Assembly (NCBI GenBank): GCA_022825235.1
Contig: JAJDYI010000004.1
Location: 62,001 to 126,000 of the forward strand
DNA from: Alphaproteobacteria bacterium
GTDB lineage: Bacteria; Pseudomonadota; Alphaproteobacteria; TMED109
Direction: 5' to 3'
DNA length: 64,000 nucleotides
Shown one piece after another: positions 39,867 through 51,659 of this stretch; within the stretch, counting starts at the first letter, position 1, and each line of letters opens with the position of its first letter. Position numbers and translations under genes: made by a program. The notes under the pieces are model-generated. The model was not told the DNA's origin, searched no databases, and saw only the letters and a program-made list of their open reading frames with translations.

Positions 39867-40047
39867 TCCGGCAAACCTGTGCTTTCGCATTGGTGCGCAC
39901 ACCAGCGCGTACATCAGGCGGCATCGGGGACCGTTGACACAGCCTCCACGTATTCGCATGATCAATTGGGGCTTTAGACGATAGTTCGGGCTTCCGTCCG
40001 GACTTGCACCGTGCGCCCGTGTTGTTGCTTTCCAGCCCGGGTTCGGC

Positions 40048-42792
40048 ATGCGCATCCAGGTCCTTTTGACGGCGGCTGTTTTTAGTGCTTCTGCACTGGC
40101 CTCGACAGAGACGTTTGCGCGGGAGCCGCTCACCAACATCGACGGCATGGCGGTGCACCAGGATGCGCTGGCACCCGGCGAAACCCTGTCGCGTCTGTTC
40201 ACGCGCGAGGGGATTTCGCGAGAAGAGGGCGAGTTGTTCGTCCGCACCTTGCGGCGCCACCTCAACTTGCGCCGCATGGCTGCCGGCCAAGCCGTGATCC
40301 TGTACCGGTCCGCGCCAGTGGTGGGTGACGTTGCGCTGCGTGCCGTCGCCATTCCGCTTCGTCGCGGCCGCTCGGTGGTCGCGGTCCGGGACGGCGACAG
40401 CGACCGGGTGCGTGGTGGCGTCTACGGCGACGAGGAAGCGGCCGACTGGATCGAGACGGCGATCGGCACGGGCGCTGAAGCCGCGCTGCCAGGGCCACGG
40501 CGGTTCAAGCTCCGAAGAGGCGACAACCTGGTCATGGCGCTGTTGCGGGCGGGTGCCACCCGCGATGACGCCCACCGCGCCGCGACTGGTCTGCGACACC
40601 ACGTCAATTTGCGCCGATTGGCCATCGGCGAACCGATCGACGTGGAGTTTTCGACGCGCGGAGGCAAGGCCGTTCTCGAGGCGGTCGCGTTGCCGAACCG
40701 CGGTCGCAACGCGGACTTGCGCCGAGACGCATTCGGTGTCTTCCGACCGGTGGCGGAGATGGCCGCTGCCGAACTCCAACCACCACCACCGCCGCCGGTC
40801 GAGCAGACGCCGACCGCAACGCCCGGTCAGGCCGATGAGTTCGCCCAGATCGGCGACCACCTGGTCTCCAGGGGGCCGGGCAGCCGCTTCGACGACACCT
40901 TCAAGCGCGGTGACACCTTGGGTTTGCGGTTGCAGCGTGCCGGCATGTCGCTCACTGAGATTCGGGGCGCTGTTCGCGCGTTTGCCAAGGAAATGCGGCC
41001 CACCGCCATTATTGCCGGCCAGCGCTTCTCCTACGGCGTGGACGGCGGCTCGGTGACGTACTTCGCAGTTTCGGACCGGCGCCGGAAGTCGGTTCTGGTT
41101 GCGCGCACTGCAACCGGGGAGTGGACGGCGCAGCGGATCGCCTGGGCGGACATCGGTGTCACGGCCGAACGGCTCGCGAGCCGGGCGTGGCCACGGGACC
41201 TGGAGAACCAGCGGGCTGCGGTCCAGGAGGAACGGCTGCAGAGTGCGCTCGAGCAGACTCACATTCGATCGGGAGACATCCTGCTGTCAGTGCTGGCGGG
41301 CATCGGGGAACGGCGCGCCCATGCGCATGCCGCAGCCGCCGCCTTTGGAAAGGTGGCCCGCGCCGACCGCCTTCAGCCGGGCCAGAAACTGATCTTTCCG
41401 CGCGCGGCAGCGGACCTGCCGCTGACGGGCTTTTTTCTGGAAACCCGGGCCAAACGGAAACGTGGTGTTCTCGTCCTCAGGGACACGCGTGGGCGCTATC
41501 GGGCCGCCTGGGCCGATACCGCCGACGCAGAGGCGCAGCTTGCGGCCCTCGCTCCGGAGCCCCAGCAGGCGCTCGCTCCCGACTTGAGCCTCGACCCGCC
41601 ATCGGATGCCGATCCGGTCCGCTCGGAGTCCAGCCTTCCCGACGGCAGCCACGTGGAGCGCCTCAAGGTCGCGGCCAAATCCGGCGACACTTTGGCGAAG
41701 ATTCTGGTGTCAGCGGGGGCGGATCGGGCGCAGGTCGACAAGGCGGTGCGGGCCATCAGCGCGGAGTTCGATCCGCGCACGCTCGATATCGGACAGGTTC
41801 TTCACATCGCCGTCGGTGCCGGTGACAAGGGAGCACGGCCTCTGGATGGGTTCGCCATTCAGCTCGACCCGCTGCGCAGCGTCGAGGCCGTTCTCGAGGA
41901 TGACGCCTACGTCACCCATCGGGTGGAACGCACATTTCACGTGGTGTTCAATCGTACGGTCGGCGCCATCGACACCAGTTTGTACCAAGCTGCCGACAAC
42001 ATGGGGCTGCCGATCCCGGTGCTGGAACAGCTGGTGCGGATCTTCAGTTTCGAAGTCGACTTCCAGCGCGACCTGCAGCCCGGCGATGAATTCGAAGTCA
42101 TGTACGAGGGCCAGGTGGTCGACGGTGAAATGGTCGACCATGGACGGATCGTGTATGCGGCGATGGTGGTCCGAGGAGAGAAACGGTCGCTGTACTATTT
42201 TGACCCTGTCAGCGCGCCGGCCGGCTACTTCGACGGCGAAGGCCGAAGCGCCGCCAGAGCCCTCATGCGAACGCCGATCGACGGTGCCCGCATCTCCTCC
42301 CGGTTCGGTATGCGACGGCATCCGATCCTGGGCTTCAATCGCATGCACAGGGGCATGGATTTCGCGGCGCCGACCGGCACACCCGTCTATGCCGCAGGGG
42401 ACGGGGTGATCGAACGGATCGGACGGTACGGCGCTTACGGCAAGTACATCCGGATCCGGCACAACAGTGAGTACAAGACGGCCTACGCCCACCTATCCCG
42501 ATACGCCAAGGGCCTTCGCCGGGGAAGCCGTGTGGCGCAGGGGCAAGTGATCGGGCGCGTCGGTTCCACCGGGCGTTCGACGGGCCCGCATCTCCATTAC
42601 GAGGTCCTGTATCGGAACAAGCAGGTCAATCCGCAGACCATCAACCTGCCGAGCCCAGTCTTCCTTGAGGGAGACAACCTCGCGCGGTACCTGAGCGAAC
42701 GCAACCGTTTCGATCAGGCATGGAACGATTTCGGCCCGGGTGTCGCCCGGGTGGCCGTCCGCCCGTCGGATGGAGGGCCCGCCTTCAACTGA
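40048..42792 (+). CDS. M23 family peptidoglycan endopeptidase with five LysM/OapA-like modules
   Basis: Predicted secreted murein hydrolase of 914 residues. A signal peptide (MRIQVLLTAAVFSASALAS) is followed by five related segments at about 41-87, 154-201, 285-331, 405-452 and 541-589. Each runs from a GD/GE-x-L start through an AG/RAG turn and a helix to a GQ/GE ending, followed by a beta-rich stretch. The C-terminal M23 domain has zinc ligands in HRGMDFAAPTGTPVYA (His768) and HLHYEV (about 848-850), with HLSRY between. Ordinary MepM/YebA-like proteins have one or two modules and are about half this length. Confidence 0.88.
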   Translation: MRIQVLLTAAVFSASALASTETFAREPLTNIDGMAVHQDALAPGETLSRLFTREGISREEGELFVRTLRRHLNLRRMAAGQAVILYRSAPVVGDVALRAVAIPLRRGRSVVAVRDGDSDRVRGGVYGDEEAADWIETAIGTGAEAALPGPRRFKLRRGDNLVMALLRAGATRDDAHRAATGLRHHVNLRRLAIGEPIDVEFSTRGGKAVLEAVALPNRGRNADLRRDAFGVFRPVAEMAAAELQPPPPPPVEQTPTATPGQADEFAQIGDHLVSRGPGSRFDDTFKRGDTLGLRLQRAGMSLTEIRGAVRAFAKEMRPTAIIAGQRFSYGVDGGSVTYFAVSDRRRKSVLVARTATGEWTAQRIAWADIGVTAERLASRAWPRDLENQRAAVQEERLQSALEQTHIRSGDILLSVLAGIGERRAHAHAAAAAFGKVARADRLQPGQKLIFPRAAADLPLTGFFLETRAKRKRGVLVLRDTRGRYRAAWADTADAEAQLAALAPEPQQALAPDLSLDPPSDADPVRSESSLPDGSHVERLKVAAKSGDTLAKILVSAGADRAQVDKAVRAISAEFDPRTLDIGQVLHIAVGAGDKGARPLDGFAIQLDPLRSVEAVLEDDAYVTHRVERTFHVVFNRTVGAIDTSLYQAADNMGLPIPVLEQLVRIFSFEVDFQRDLQPGDEFEVMYEGQVVDGEMVDHGRIVYAAMVVRGEKRSLYYFDPVSAPAGYFDGEGRSAARALMRTPIDGARISSRFGMRRHPILGFNRMHRGMDFAAPTGTPVYAAGDGVIERIGRYGAYGKYIRIRHNSEYKTAYAHLSRYAKGLRRGSRVAQGQVIGRVGSTGRSTGPHLHYEVLYRNKQVNPQTINLPSPVFLEGDNLARYLSERNRFDQAWNDFGPGVARVAVRPSDGGPAFN

Positions 42793-42837
42793 GGGTGCCG
42801 CTGCCCGGGGCCGAGGGGCGGGCCCGCGCCGGACCCG

Positions 42838-45399
42838 CTAGTGCAGCCGGAGCGAATCGCCGTCGCAGGACACGCGAACCGGGTCGCCCGCTCGGACGCC
42901 GCCCGCCAGTACGAGTTCCGCCAGCGGATTTTCCACTTCGCGCTGGATGACCCGCTTGAGCGGCCGAGCTCCGTAGGCGGGGTCGTAGCCCCGGTTCGCC
43001 AGCCATGCCCGTGCATCCTCCGTCACGTCGATTGCGAGGTCTTGCCGGGATGCGCGCTTGACGAGGCGATCCAGCTGAATGTTGACGATTCGGGCCATGT
43101 GCTCTGCGGCGAGACTGCGGAACTGAATGATCTCGTCCAGCCGGTTCAGGAATTCTGGCCGGAACCGTGCCCTGACCTCCTCCATCACGGTGTGCCGTTT
43201 GGCCACCTCGTCCATCGTCTCGTTTCCGAGAACCTCGCCACCGATATTCGACGTCAGGATCACGAGGGTGTTGCGGAAGTTGACCACGTGGCCCTGGCTG
43301 TCGGTCAGGCACCCGTCATCGAGCACCTGGAGCAGCACGTTGAAGATGTCCGGGTGGGCCTTCTCGATCTCGTCGAACAGGATGACCTGATAGGGCCGGC
43401 GCCGCACGGCTTCCGTCAGCGTGCCCCCGTCTTCGTAGCCGACGTACCCCGGTGGCGCTCCGAGCATCCGCGCCACGGAGTGCTTCTCCATGTACTCCGA
43501 CATGTCGAAACGGAGCAGTGCCCGCTCGTCGCTGAACAGGAATTCTGCCAGTGCCTTGGCAAGCTCTGTCTTGCCGACACCGGTGGGTCCAAGAAAGAGA
43601 AACGATCCCAGCGGTCGGTTGGGGTCCTGCAGACCGGCCTTGGCGCGCCGGACAGCGCTCGCGACTGCACGCAGCGCGTCGTCCTGTCCCACGACACGGG
43701 ACTCCAGCACCGATTCGAGATGCACCAGCCGTTCGGCCTCGCTTGCCAGCAGGTTCTCCGTCGGGATGCCGGTCCAGCGCGCGACGACTGCAGCGACATC
43801 GGAATCCAGCACTGCGGTTCCGGCGAGTTTGCCGGCGTCTGCCTGATCGGATTCGGTCAGGTTGGCCTCCAGTGTCGGGATCGTCCCGTGCGCCAGTTCC
43901 CCGGCGCGCGCCAGATCGCCGGCCCGCTGGGCCACCAGAAGATCGGAGCGAGCCTGGTCGAGTTGCTCCTTCAGCCTGTGGTTGGCGGCCATGACGTCCT
44001 TGGCAGCTAGCCATTCCGCCTTGCGCGCGGAAGCCTCCTCCTCAAGTACGGCGAGTTCGTCCTCCAGTTTCGTGAGCCGTGTTGCCGCGCCGGCATCGGT
44101 CTCCTTGCGGAGCGCTTCACGCTCGATCTTCAGCTGCACGATCCGCCGGTCGAGCTCGTCCAGGGCTTCGGGCTTGCTGTCGATTTCCATGCGCTTGCGC
44201 GCGGCGGCCTCGTCGATCAGGTCGATGGCCTTGTCCGGCAAGAAGCGGTCGCTGATGTAGCGGTCGGAGAGGGTCGCGGCAGCAACGAGTGCCGCATCGG
44301 AAATCGTCACTCCGTGGTGCAGGTCGTACTTTTCCTTGATGCCGCGCAGGATGGAAACGGTGTCCTCGACGGATGGCGCCGCGACGTACACGGGCTGGAA
44401 TCGGCGCGCGAGCGCCGCGTCCTTTTCCACGTGCTTGCGGTACTCGTCGAGCGTCGTGGCTCCGATACAGTGCAGGACTCCCCTGGCAAGCGCCGGCTTC
44501 AGCAGGTTGGATGCGTCCGTTGAACCGGACGGCGCCCCGGCGCCGATCAGGGTGTGCATCTCATCGATGAACAGGACGATGCCGGTCTCGTGCTCGACTT
44601 CGTTCAGCACGGCCTTGAGTCGTTCCTCGAATTCGCCCTGGTACTTGGCGCCCGCGACGAGCGCTCCGAGGTCGAGTGAGTAGATCCGGGCGTCGCGCAG
44701 CGATTCGGGGACATCACCATTGACCACCCGCATCGCCAGCCCTTCCACGATCGCGGTCTTTCCGACACCGGGCTCGCCGATCAGCACGGGGTTGTTCTTG
44801 GTCCGGCGCGAGAGGATCTGCATCACGCGCCGGATTTCCTCGTCGCGTCCGATGACCGCGTCCACGCGCCCCTCACGGGCCTCGTTCGTCAGGTCCCGGG
44901 TGAACCGGCGAAGTGCGTCGTAGCTGCTTTCCGCGTGGGCGCTGTCGGCAGTACGGCCCTTGCGCAGTTGCGCGATCGCCGCTTCCAGGCGCGAGGCCTC
45001 AAGGCCCGCCGCGTTCAGGATCTGGGCCACCGACGAATTCTTGAGCGCGGCCGCAGCGGCCAGCAGACGTTCCGCCGTGACGAAGCGATCTCCCGCTGCC
45101 CGCGCGGTCTTCCCGGCATGCTCCAACAGCCGCAGCGTCTCCGGGTGCGGCACGAGATGCCCGGCACCGGGTCCCTCCACGACCGGCAGCGCCGCGAGCT
45201 TTTCCTCGCATGCCATCAGCGCGTCTTCCGGGGAAGCACCAGCGCTTCGCATGATGTTGGCGACCAGTCCGTCCGGATCGGCCAGCAGCTCTCTCAGCAC
45301 GTGCTCCGGAATGAACGACTGGTGGCCTGCCGTCCGTGCACGCGTCAGCGCCGACTGCACGAGACCCTGGCAGCGCTCGCTTAGCGACTGGAGATCCAT
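42838..45399 (-). CDS. clpB: ATP-dependent disaggregase ClpB
   Basis: Hsp100 chaperone that with DnaK rescues aggregated proteins. The 853 residues contain an N-terminal Clp_N domain, a first nucleotide domain with GEPGVGKTA and [13 protein letters not shown], the long coiled-coil middle domain (about 400-520), and a second nucleotide domain with [25 protein letters not shown] and [11 protein letters not shown] heat-shock-type promoter candidate lies 65-92 bases upstream. Confidence 0.97.
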   Translation of the reverse strand: MDLQSLSERCQGLVQSALTRARTAGHQSFIPEHVLRELLADPDGLVANIMRSAGASPEDALMACEEKLAALPVVEGPGAGHLVPHPETLRLLEHAGKTARAAGDRFVTAERLLAAAAALKNSSVAQILNAAGLEASRLEAAIAQLRKGRTADSAHAESSYDALRRFTRDLTNEAREGRVDAVIGRDEEIRRVMQILSRRTKNNPVLIGEPGVGKTAIVEGLAMRVVNGDVPESLRDARIYSLDLGALVAGAKYQGEFEERLKAVLNEVEHETGIVLFIDEMHTLIGAGAPSGSTDASNLLKPALARGVLHCIGATTLDEYRKHVEKDAALARRFQPVYVAAPSVEDTVSILRGIKEKYDLHHGVTISDAALVAAATLSDRYISDRFLPDKAIDLIDEAAARKRMEIDSKPEALDELDRRIVQLKIEREALRKETDAGAATRLTKLEDELAVLEEEASARKAEWLAAKDVMAANHRLKEQLDQARSDLLVAQRAGDLARAGELAHGTIPTLEANLTESDQADAGKLAGTAVLDSDVAAVVARWTGIPTENLLASEAERLVHLESVLESRVVGQDDALRAVASAVRRAKAGLQDPNRPLGSFLFLGPTGVGKTELAKALAEFLFSDERALLRFDMSEYMEKHSVARMLGAPPGYVGYEDGGTLTEAVRRRPYQVILFDEIEKAHPDIFNVLLQVLDDGCLTDSQGHVVNFRNTLVILTSNIGGEVLGNETMDEVAKRHTVMEEVRARFRPEFLNRLDEIIQFRSLAAEHMARIVNIQLDRLVKRASRQDLAIDVTEDARAWLANRGYDPAYGARPLKRVIQREVENPLAELVLAGGVRAGDPVRVSCDGDSLRLH

Positions 45400-45463
45400 G
45401 ATGCCTTTCCCTCGGGCGCCGCCACGCGGCGCTTGGTGCAGCCCTCAGTGGGCCGCGCCTTTC

Positions 45464-45491
45464 ATATGGGGAGACTTTGCCCGTTCGCAAC
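45464..45491 (-). promoter_or_regulatory. Candidate sigma-32 (RpoH) promoter for clpB
   Basis: On the minus strand GTTGCGAA (45484-45491) precedes CCCCATAT (45464-45471). The distance between the GTTGCG and CCCCAT hexamers is 14 bases, close to the heat-shock pattern. The -10 is near perfect; the -35 has two mismatches. Its place before clpB, a classic RpoH target, raises confidence. Confidence 0.5.
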
Positions 45492-46081
45492 GCGGGTGGA
45501 TTTGGCCGGTCGGGATGTTCGGCCGACTCCCCAGCCGGACGGTCGCATCGTCGTGAGTCGTGCCTTCGGGCCTCGACCCTGCAAGGAAGGCCTGGGTCTG
45601 GGGCAGTTGCCCGCCGCCGCGTCTGGTGGACGGCACCCGTCGGGTTCGCCCTCCGCCCAGATGCTGCGCCTTTCGGGGGGCCCCGACAAGACACTTGCGG
45701 CCGGCCACGGGGCTGGCTTGAAGCCGCGTCCCGGCCGCGGGGCCGGGCTGACAGACGCGGCAGACCTCGCAATGGCGATGCACCGGCCCCGGACGGAGTC
45801 GGACGCACGTGGAAAGATCAGGCAGGCAAAAGCAGCGTTGTCCTTGCCGGCGCCCGCTTCAGCTTCAGGGTCAGGGCGACTCGGCCTGGCGACCCGGCAG
45901 CTCGCGACGGACGTCGATGGTGCGGGGCGATACCCCGCTTCGCAGCCCACCGGCCCTGTCGGCCGGCGCCGCGACATGCTGGATGAGTACATCGATCGGC
46001 GGCCGTTCACGCCGATCAATTCGATGGGGTCGGTTGCGGACCCGCGCGCCCGTGCGGGCCGGACGGCAGCCTCCCGATCGA
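45492..46081. other. Gene-free region between DUF4167 gene and clpB
   Basis: About 590 bases (680 including the clpB leader) with no frame resembling a protein family. Open frames on both strands are Arg/Pro/Ser/Gly-rich and typical of noncoding high-GC DNA. One perfect hairpin, GCGGGG/CCCCGC with a 5-base loop, lies at 45922-45938. I could not match tmRNA, RNase P RNA, SRP RNA or 6S RNA signatures by eye. Confidence 0.4.
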
Positions 46082-46450
46082 TTAGCGGAACGGGCCCTCG
46101 GCCGGAAGAGGCTCATCGCCGTGCGGCCGTGATTCCCCATCGTGCCGCCGGTCGGCGCGACCGTTGGACCGCATCTGGTTGGTTGGGGCAGGAGCGTTCA
46201 GCGTGGCCTGGATGCGCTGGTAGTGCTCGGCGTGCTGCAGGAAGTTCTCCGCGGCAATGCGGTCCCCGGATGAAAGGGCATCGCGAGCCAGCCCGTGATA
46301 GCGCTCCGCCACCTGGCGGGCGGTTCCCCGGACCTTGATGCCGGGGCCGCCGTTGCTTTCGAAGGTCTGGTTTGGACCGCTGCCGCGTCGAGCCTGAGGT
46401 CGGCCGCGATGGCGGCGGGGGCCGGTAGGGGGTTTAGATCGATCGTACAT
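46082..46450 (-). CDS. DUF4167 domain-containing protein
   Basis: 122 residues from the ATG at 46450. An Arg/Gly-rich N-terminus (PRRHRGRPQARRGSG) is followed by the domain core TFESNGGPGIKVRGTARQVAERY and RDALSSGDRIAAENFLQHAEHY, then an unstructured charged tail. The basic tail suggests nucleic-acid contact, but function is unknown. Its place after prfA-prmC and before clpB is conserved in alphaproteobacteria. Confidence 0.88.
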   Translation of the reverse strand: MYDRSKPPTGPRRHRGRPQARRGSGPNQTFESNGGPGIKVRGTARQVAERYHGLARDALSSGDRIAAENFLQHAEHYQRIQATLNAPAPTNQMRSNGRADRRHDGESRPHGDEPLPAEGPFR

Positions 46451-46657
46451 GTGGGGTCGGGCTTCTCCAGTTGGGTCCGGCGGATGAAGTCTGAAAGCAT
46501 GGTCCGTGCGCGAGGCACATACACTCAGCGAAGACGTGTCGATCGGGGAAACGGGAGGCCGTTCAACAGCAATGCGGCCAGCACCTCTTCGAGGACCAAT
46601 GATCCGCATTATACATGAAGACGTAAGTCCTTGACGGAGGTGACGCTCAAGGCGGCC

Positions 46658-47506
46658 TTACGTACGGGCGCCCGCGAACCGCGCGACCAGGCCACGGCGG
46701 CGGCCTGTCAGGTCCTGGAGACAGGCGATGCCGGTGCCGCCGGATTGACCTACCAGCGCCGCCAGGCCGTTCCACAGGCGCGGGTCGGTTTCGAACACTG
46801 CGCGGGCACCCGGTGCCAGGACCCGGACCAGCCCGGGCAGCAGCGCACGCACTGGATCGAGGCCGTCCGGACCGCCATCCAGAGCCAGACGGGGTTCGTA
46901 GTCGCGCACCTCAGGATCCAGCCCGCAGATCTCGTCGCTCGGGATGTAGGGCGGATTGCAGACCGCGAGGTCGAAGGTGGGGACGGGTCGGAGCGCGCTG
47001 CTCCAGTCGGCAGCCAACATTAACACTCGCTCGCGGAGCCCGAGCGCCTCCGCGTTGCGTCTGGCGACGGCCAGCGCGGCCGGCGAACGGTCCACGCCGA
47101 CCCCACGTGCGCCGCGCCATCGGTCCAGGAGCGACAGCAGCATCGCCCCGGTTCCGGTGCCCAGATCGAGAACGTACTGCGCGGGCTGGTCCTCGAGGAG
47201 CGCTTCGACGAGACTCTCCGTTTCCGGCCTGGGGATGAGGGCGGCTCCGGAAACGGTGAAACGCAGCCCCATGAATTCCTGCTCTTCGGCCAGGTAGGCG
47301 TAGGGCTCCCGCGCCGCCCGCCGCGCGACCAGGGCCGCGAGCCGCCCCTGCGCCTCCGGGGTCATCCGAGCGTCGGCGGCAAGTGAGAGCTCTGCACCCG
47401 TGGCTAGCGCGACCAGCAGTCGGGCCTCGCGCCGTGGACCATCGACACCGGCATTCCGCAGCGAAACCTGTGCCCATTGAATCGCCGCTTCAGCCGTGAG
47501 ATCCAC
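46658..47506 (-). CDS. prmC: Peptide chain release factor N5-glutamine methyltransferase
   Basis: Methylates the GGQ glutamine of release factors. The 282 residues have an N-terminal helical domain, motif I VLDLGTGTGAMLLSLL and the catalytic NPPY (AVCNPPYIPSDEI). GTG start eight bases after the prfA stop, so the enzyme is co-produced with its substrate. Confidence 0.94.
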   Translation of the reverse strand: MDLTAEAAIQWAQVSLRNAGVDGPRREARLLVALATGAELSLAADARMTPEAQGRLAALVARRAAREPYAYLAEEQEFMGLRFTVSGAALIPRPETESLVEALLEDQPAQYVLDLGTGTGAMLLSLLDRWRGARGVGVDRSPAALAVARRNAEALGLRERVLMLAADWSSALRPVPTFDLAVCNPPYIPSDEICGLDPEVRDYEPRLALDGGPDGLDPVRALLPGLVRVLAPGARAVFETDPRLWNGLAALVGQSGGTGIACLQDLTGRRRGLVARFAGART

Positions 47507-47514
47507 CGGACGGT

Positions 47515-48589
<1,075 letters not shown>

Positions 48590-48597
<8 letters not shown>

Positions 48598-49849
48598 TGC
48601 TGGAGATCTCCGACACGTGACCGGGGAGCCGCGCGTACGGGACCTCGGACTGCTGCCCGGTGTCCAGATCCCGGACCAAGGCCAGACCCGCCTCGAGTTC
48701 GCGGTCCCCCAGGAGCACCGCGGCCCGGGCTCCGATCCTGTCCGCGTGACGTAGCTGACGCTTGAGGCTTCCCTGCAATGCGAGTTCGGTGGCCACGCCC
48801 GTGTCGCGCAACGCCTCTGCACACTGAAGCGCCTGTGCCGTAGCGGCGGCGGAGATGCAGGCCACGAGCACGGGACGGGTTGCGGCCGGCAGCGCATCGC
48901 CGGCCAGCAGCGCGAGGCGCTCGATCCCCGCGGCCCAGCCGGTTCCGGCCAGTGGAGGTCCGCCCATCCGTTCGGTGAGGCCGTCGTAGCGGCCGCCGGC
49001 CAGCACGGCCCCCTGAGCCCCGAGCCGATCCGTTACAAACTCGAACGTGGTGTGCATGTAGTAGTCGAGCCCCCGCACCAGCAGCGGATCGATTTCGTAG
49101 CTGATGCCCAGCGCGTCGAGGTGGTGCCGCACCGCTGCGAAGAAACCCGCTGAATCCTGGTCGAGAAAATCAAGCAGGCGAGGGGCTTCTTCTGCAACCT
49201 GCCGATCTTCCGGAGCCTTCGAGTCCAGCACGCGCAAGGGGTTGCGGTCCAGCCGCCGCCGCGAGTCTGCGGACAAGGTGTCCCGCCGCTGGTTAAGGTA
49301 TTCGACGAGCGCGCTCCGGTATCGATCGCGGCTTGCGCCGTTGCCAAGCGTGTGGAGGCGCAACACGACAGAGTCGGTCAGACGCAGTTCCTCCAGCAGG
49401 CGCGCTCCGGCAGCGATCACCTCCACGTCGCCGACCGGCGACGGCTCGCCGATCAGCTCGATGCCGACCTGATGGAACTGGCGCATCCGGCCCTTCTGCG
49501 GCCGTTCACGCCGGAACATCGGCCCGTCGTAGAAGTGTCGCGCCGGCAGTACCTGCAACCGCCCACCCGACACCAAGGCGCGGGCTACCGGAGCCGTGCC
49601 TTCAGGCCGCAACGTCACTTCTTCGCCGGATCCGGAGGCGAAGGTGTACATCTCCTTGGTGACGATGTCGGATGTCTCGCCCAGCGTACGGCGAAATACC
49701 TCGGTGAACTCGAACGCCGGCGTCGCCATCGGCGCATAGCCGTAGGCGGCGGCGACGGATCGGGCAGTGACTACGATCTGGTCAAACCGGCGCTTGTCGT
49801 CTCCGAACAAGTCATGGGTCCCGCGCACCGGCCGCAATGCTCTAGCCAT
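48590..49849 (-). CDS. hisS: Histidyl-tRNA synthetase
   Basis: Class II synthetase of 419 residues: RPVRGTHDLFGDD at the N-terminus, motif 2 region FRRERPQKGRMRQFHQVGIE, histidine-specific RGLDYYMHTTFEF and GGRYDGL, and a C-terminal anticodon domain (PVLVACIS onward). It lies nine bases after ispG and overlaps prfA, in a compact translation operon. Confidence 0.96.
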
Positions 49850-49858
49850 AGCGGTCTC

Positions 49859-50974
49859 TCAGGTTTGCGCGGCATGTTCTTCGAGAATTCGGGCGCGCTC
49901 TTCCACAAGGTGCGCGACGTGCTCAACGAAGTCGTTTCCCCGAAACCGGTCCTGGGTCTCGCCGCCGACGTAGATTTGGTGCACTCCGCGGCCACCCCCG
50001 GTCACGCCGACGTCGGCGGTGCGGGCCTCGCCCGGACCGTTGACCACGCAGCCGATAATGGACACCGTAATCGGCTGCGAGATGTGCTGCAGCCGTTCCT
50101 CGATACGGCGAACCGTGTCGATGACCGGAAACTGCTGGCGGGCGCAGCTCGGGCAGGCGATGACCGTCACGCCACGGTGCCTGAGACCCAGCGACTTGAG
50201 GATCTCGTTGCCGACGCGCACCTCTTCGACCGGATCCGCGGACAGCGAGACGCGGATGGTGTCGCCGATGCCGTCGGCCAGCAGCATGCCGAGGCCGACC
50301 GCGGACCGCACGGCCCCGGCATCGCGGCCCCCGGCCTCGGTGATCCCCAGATGCAGCGGCGCGTCGGTGGCCTTCGCCAGGGCGCGGTAGGCCTCGACCG
50401 CGAGCCGGACGCTCGATGCCTTGACACTGATCTTGTAGTTGAAGAATTGCTGGTCATCCAGCATGGCAGCGTGCCGTATCGCACTTTCCACCATGGCGGG
50501 TGCGGTGGGTTCCCGGTAGCGCTCCAGCAGGTCCCGTTCGAGCGAGCCGGCATTGACGCCGATCCGGATCGAGCACCCGTGATCGCGGGCGGCCTGCACC
50601 ACCTCGGCCACGCGCGCGCGGCCGCCGATGTTTCCGGGATTGACCCGCAGGCACGCTGCCCCCGCCTCCGCCGCCTCGATGGCCCGGCGATAGTGGAAGT
50701 GGATGTCGGCGACGATGGGAACCGGCGATCCACGGACGATGGTGCGGAGTGCTTCCGTCGAAGGCTCGTCGGGGCACGAGATCCGGACTATGTCCGCGCC
50801 GGCGGTCGCGAGTGCCTGTACTTGCGCCAGCGTGGCCTGGGCATCTGCCGTCGGCGTGTTGGTCATCGACTGCACGGAGATCGGCGCATCGCCGCCCACT
50901 GTCACCGAGCCGACTTGGATGGGGCGCGATCGACGACGTTCGGGCGGCGCGCTTCCCTGACCGGGAGAAATCAC
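49859..50974 (-). CDS. ispG: 4-hydroxy-3-methylbut-2-enyl diphosphate synthase (IspG/GcpE)
   Basis: Iron-sulfur enzyme of the MEP isoprenoid pathway. The 371 residues include [28 protein letters not shown] and the cluster cysteines in [10 protein letters not shown] and [10 protein letters not shown]. The N-terminus overlaps the RodZ-like gene by ATGA. Confidence 0.95.
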   Translation of the reverse strand: MISPGQGSAPPERRRSRPIQVGSVTVGGDAPISVQSMTNTPTADAQATLAQVQALATAGADIVRISCPDEPSTEALRTIVRGSPVPIVADIHFHYRRAIEAAEAGAACLRVNPGNIGGRARVAEVVQAARDHGCSIRIGVNAGSLERDLLERYREPTAPAMVESAIRHAAMLDDQQFFNYKISVKASSVRLAVEAYRALAKATDAPLHLGITEAGGRDAGAVRSAVGLGMLLADGIGDTIRVSLSADPVEEVRVGNEILKSLGLRHRGVTVIACPSCARQQFPVIDTVRRIEERLQHISQPITVSIIGCVVNGPGEARTADVGVTGGGRGVHQIYVGGETQDRFRGNDFVEHVAHLVEERARILEEHAAQT

Positions 50975-51537
50975 TCGCTGAACTCGCTCTGGGTCCCTAT
51001 CCGCTGCAGCGAGCTCGACGGCACGGTGGCCGTAGGCGATTCGAGGCCGGCGGCCTCGACACCGTCCGCCGGCAAATAGGCTTCTACCGCCGACAGGCGG
51101 TCCCAGGCCATGATCAGGAGGACGAGGATGACCAGCGAGACCCCCATCATCACGTAGGCCAGCGGGTTGCGGCGAGGCGGTGGCGGATAAAGTGGCTCGT
51201 GCTCCGCGGCCGCGTCATCCACCGCACGGCTGTGGACCGCGTCCATGATCGGCTGCAGATCAAGCCCGAGATAGAGCGCGTACGTGCGAACGTGGCCGTC
51301 GCGAAGCGCGGGGACGGTGGAAATCCGCTCGAACTTCCCCGCTTCCATGTAGGCGAGCTGGGTCCGGGAGATTCGCAGGTCCCGGTTCACCTCGACCAGG
51401 GAAAGCCCCAGCTGCTCGCGGGTCGTCCGCAGCAGTTCGCCCGCGTCGGCGAGGGAGTCTTCGGTCGCTGTCGAAGGGGTTCGGGGCAGCCGCAGCTGGA
51501 GCTGATTTGCCACGATGGCAGGGTAGTTTACCGGCAT
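50971..51537 (-). CDS. RodZ-like helix-turn-helix membrane protein
   Basis: 188 residues: an N-terminal HTH_25 domain ([25 protein letters not shown]...[10 protein letters not shown]...[17 protein letters not shown]), a proline-rich linker (PPPPRRNP) and a transmembrane helix near residues 125-145 ([18 protein letters not shown]). Only about 40 residues follow outside, so the periplasmic beta domain of full RodZ is missing. A cytoskeletal role is likely by analogy. Start at ATG 51537 preferred to GTG 51561. Confidence 0.8.
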   Translation of the reverse strand: MPVNYPAIVANQLQLRLPRTPSTATEDSLADAGELLRTTREQLGLSLVEVNRDLRISRTQLAYMEAGKFERISTVPALRDGHVRTYALYLGLDLQPIMDAVHSRAVDDAAAEHEPLYPPPPRRNPLAYVMMGVSLVILVLLIMAWDRLSAVEAYLPADGVEAAGLESPTATVPSSSLQRIGTQSEFSE

Positions 51538-51659
51538 AATGACCGATCGCCGCCCAATCACCCACGTGCACGCGCAGCAGCCGCCGGGAAAAGCGTTCGC
51601 GGCTCTACAGGTCGGCGGTTACCGCCCGTGTCGGGGCACCAGCATACAGCAGCCGCCCA

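Noticed and set aside
45433-46338. 301-codon plus-strand frame between clpB and DUF4167
   Set aside because: No ribosome site, Gly/Arg/Pro/Ser-rich, overlaps the antisense of the DUF4167 gene and resembles no family.
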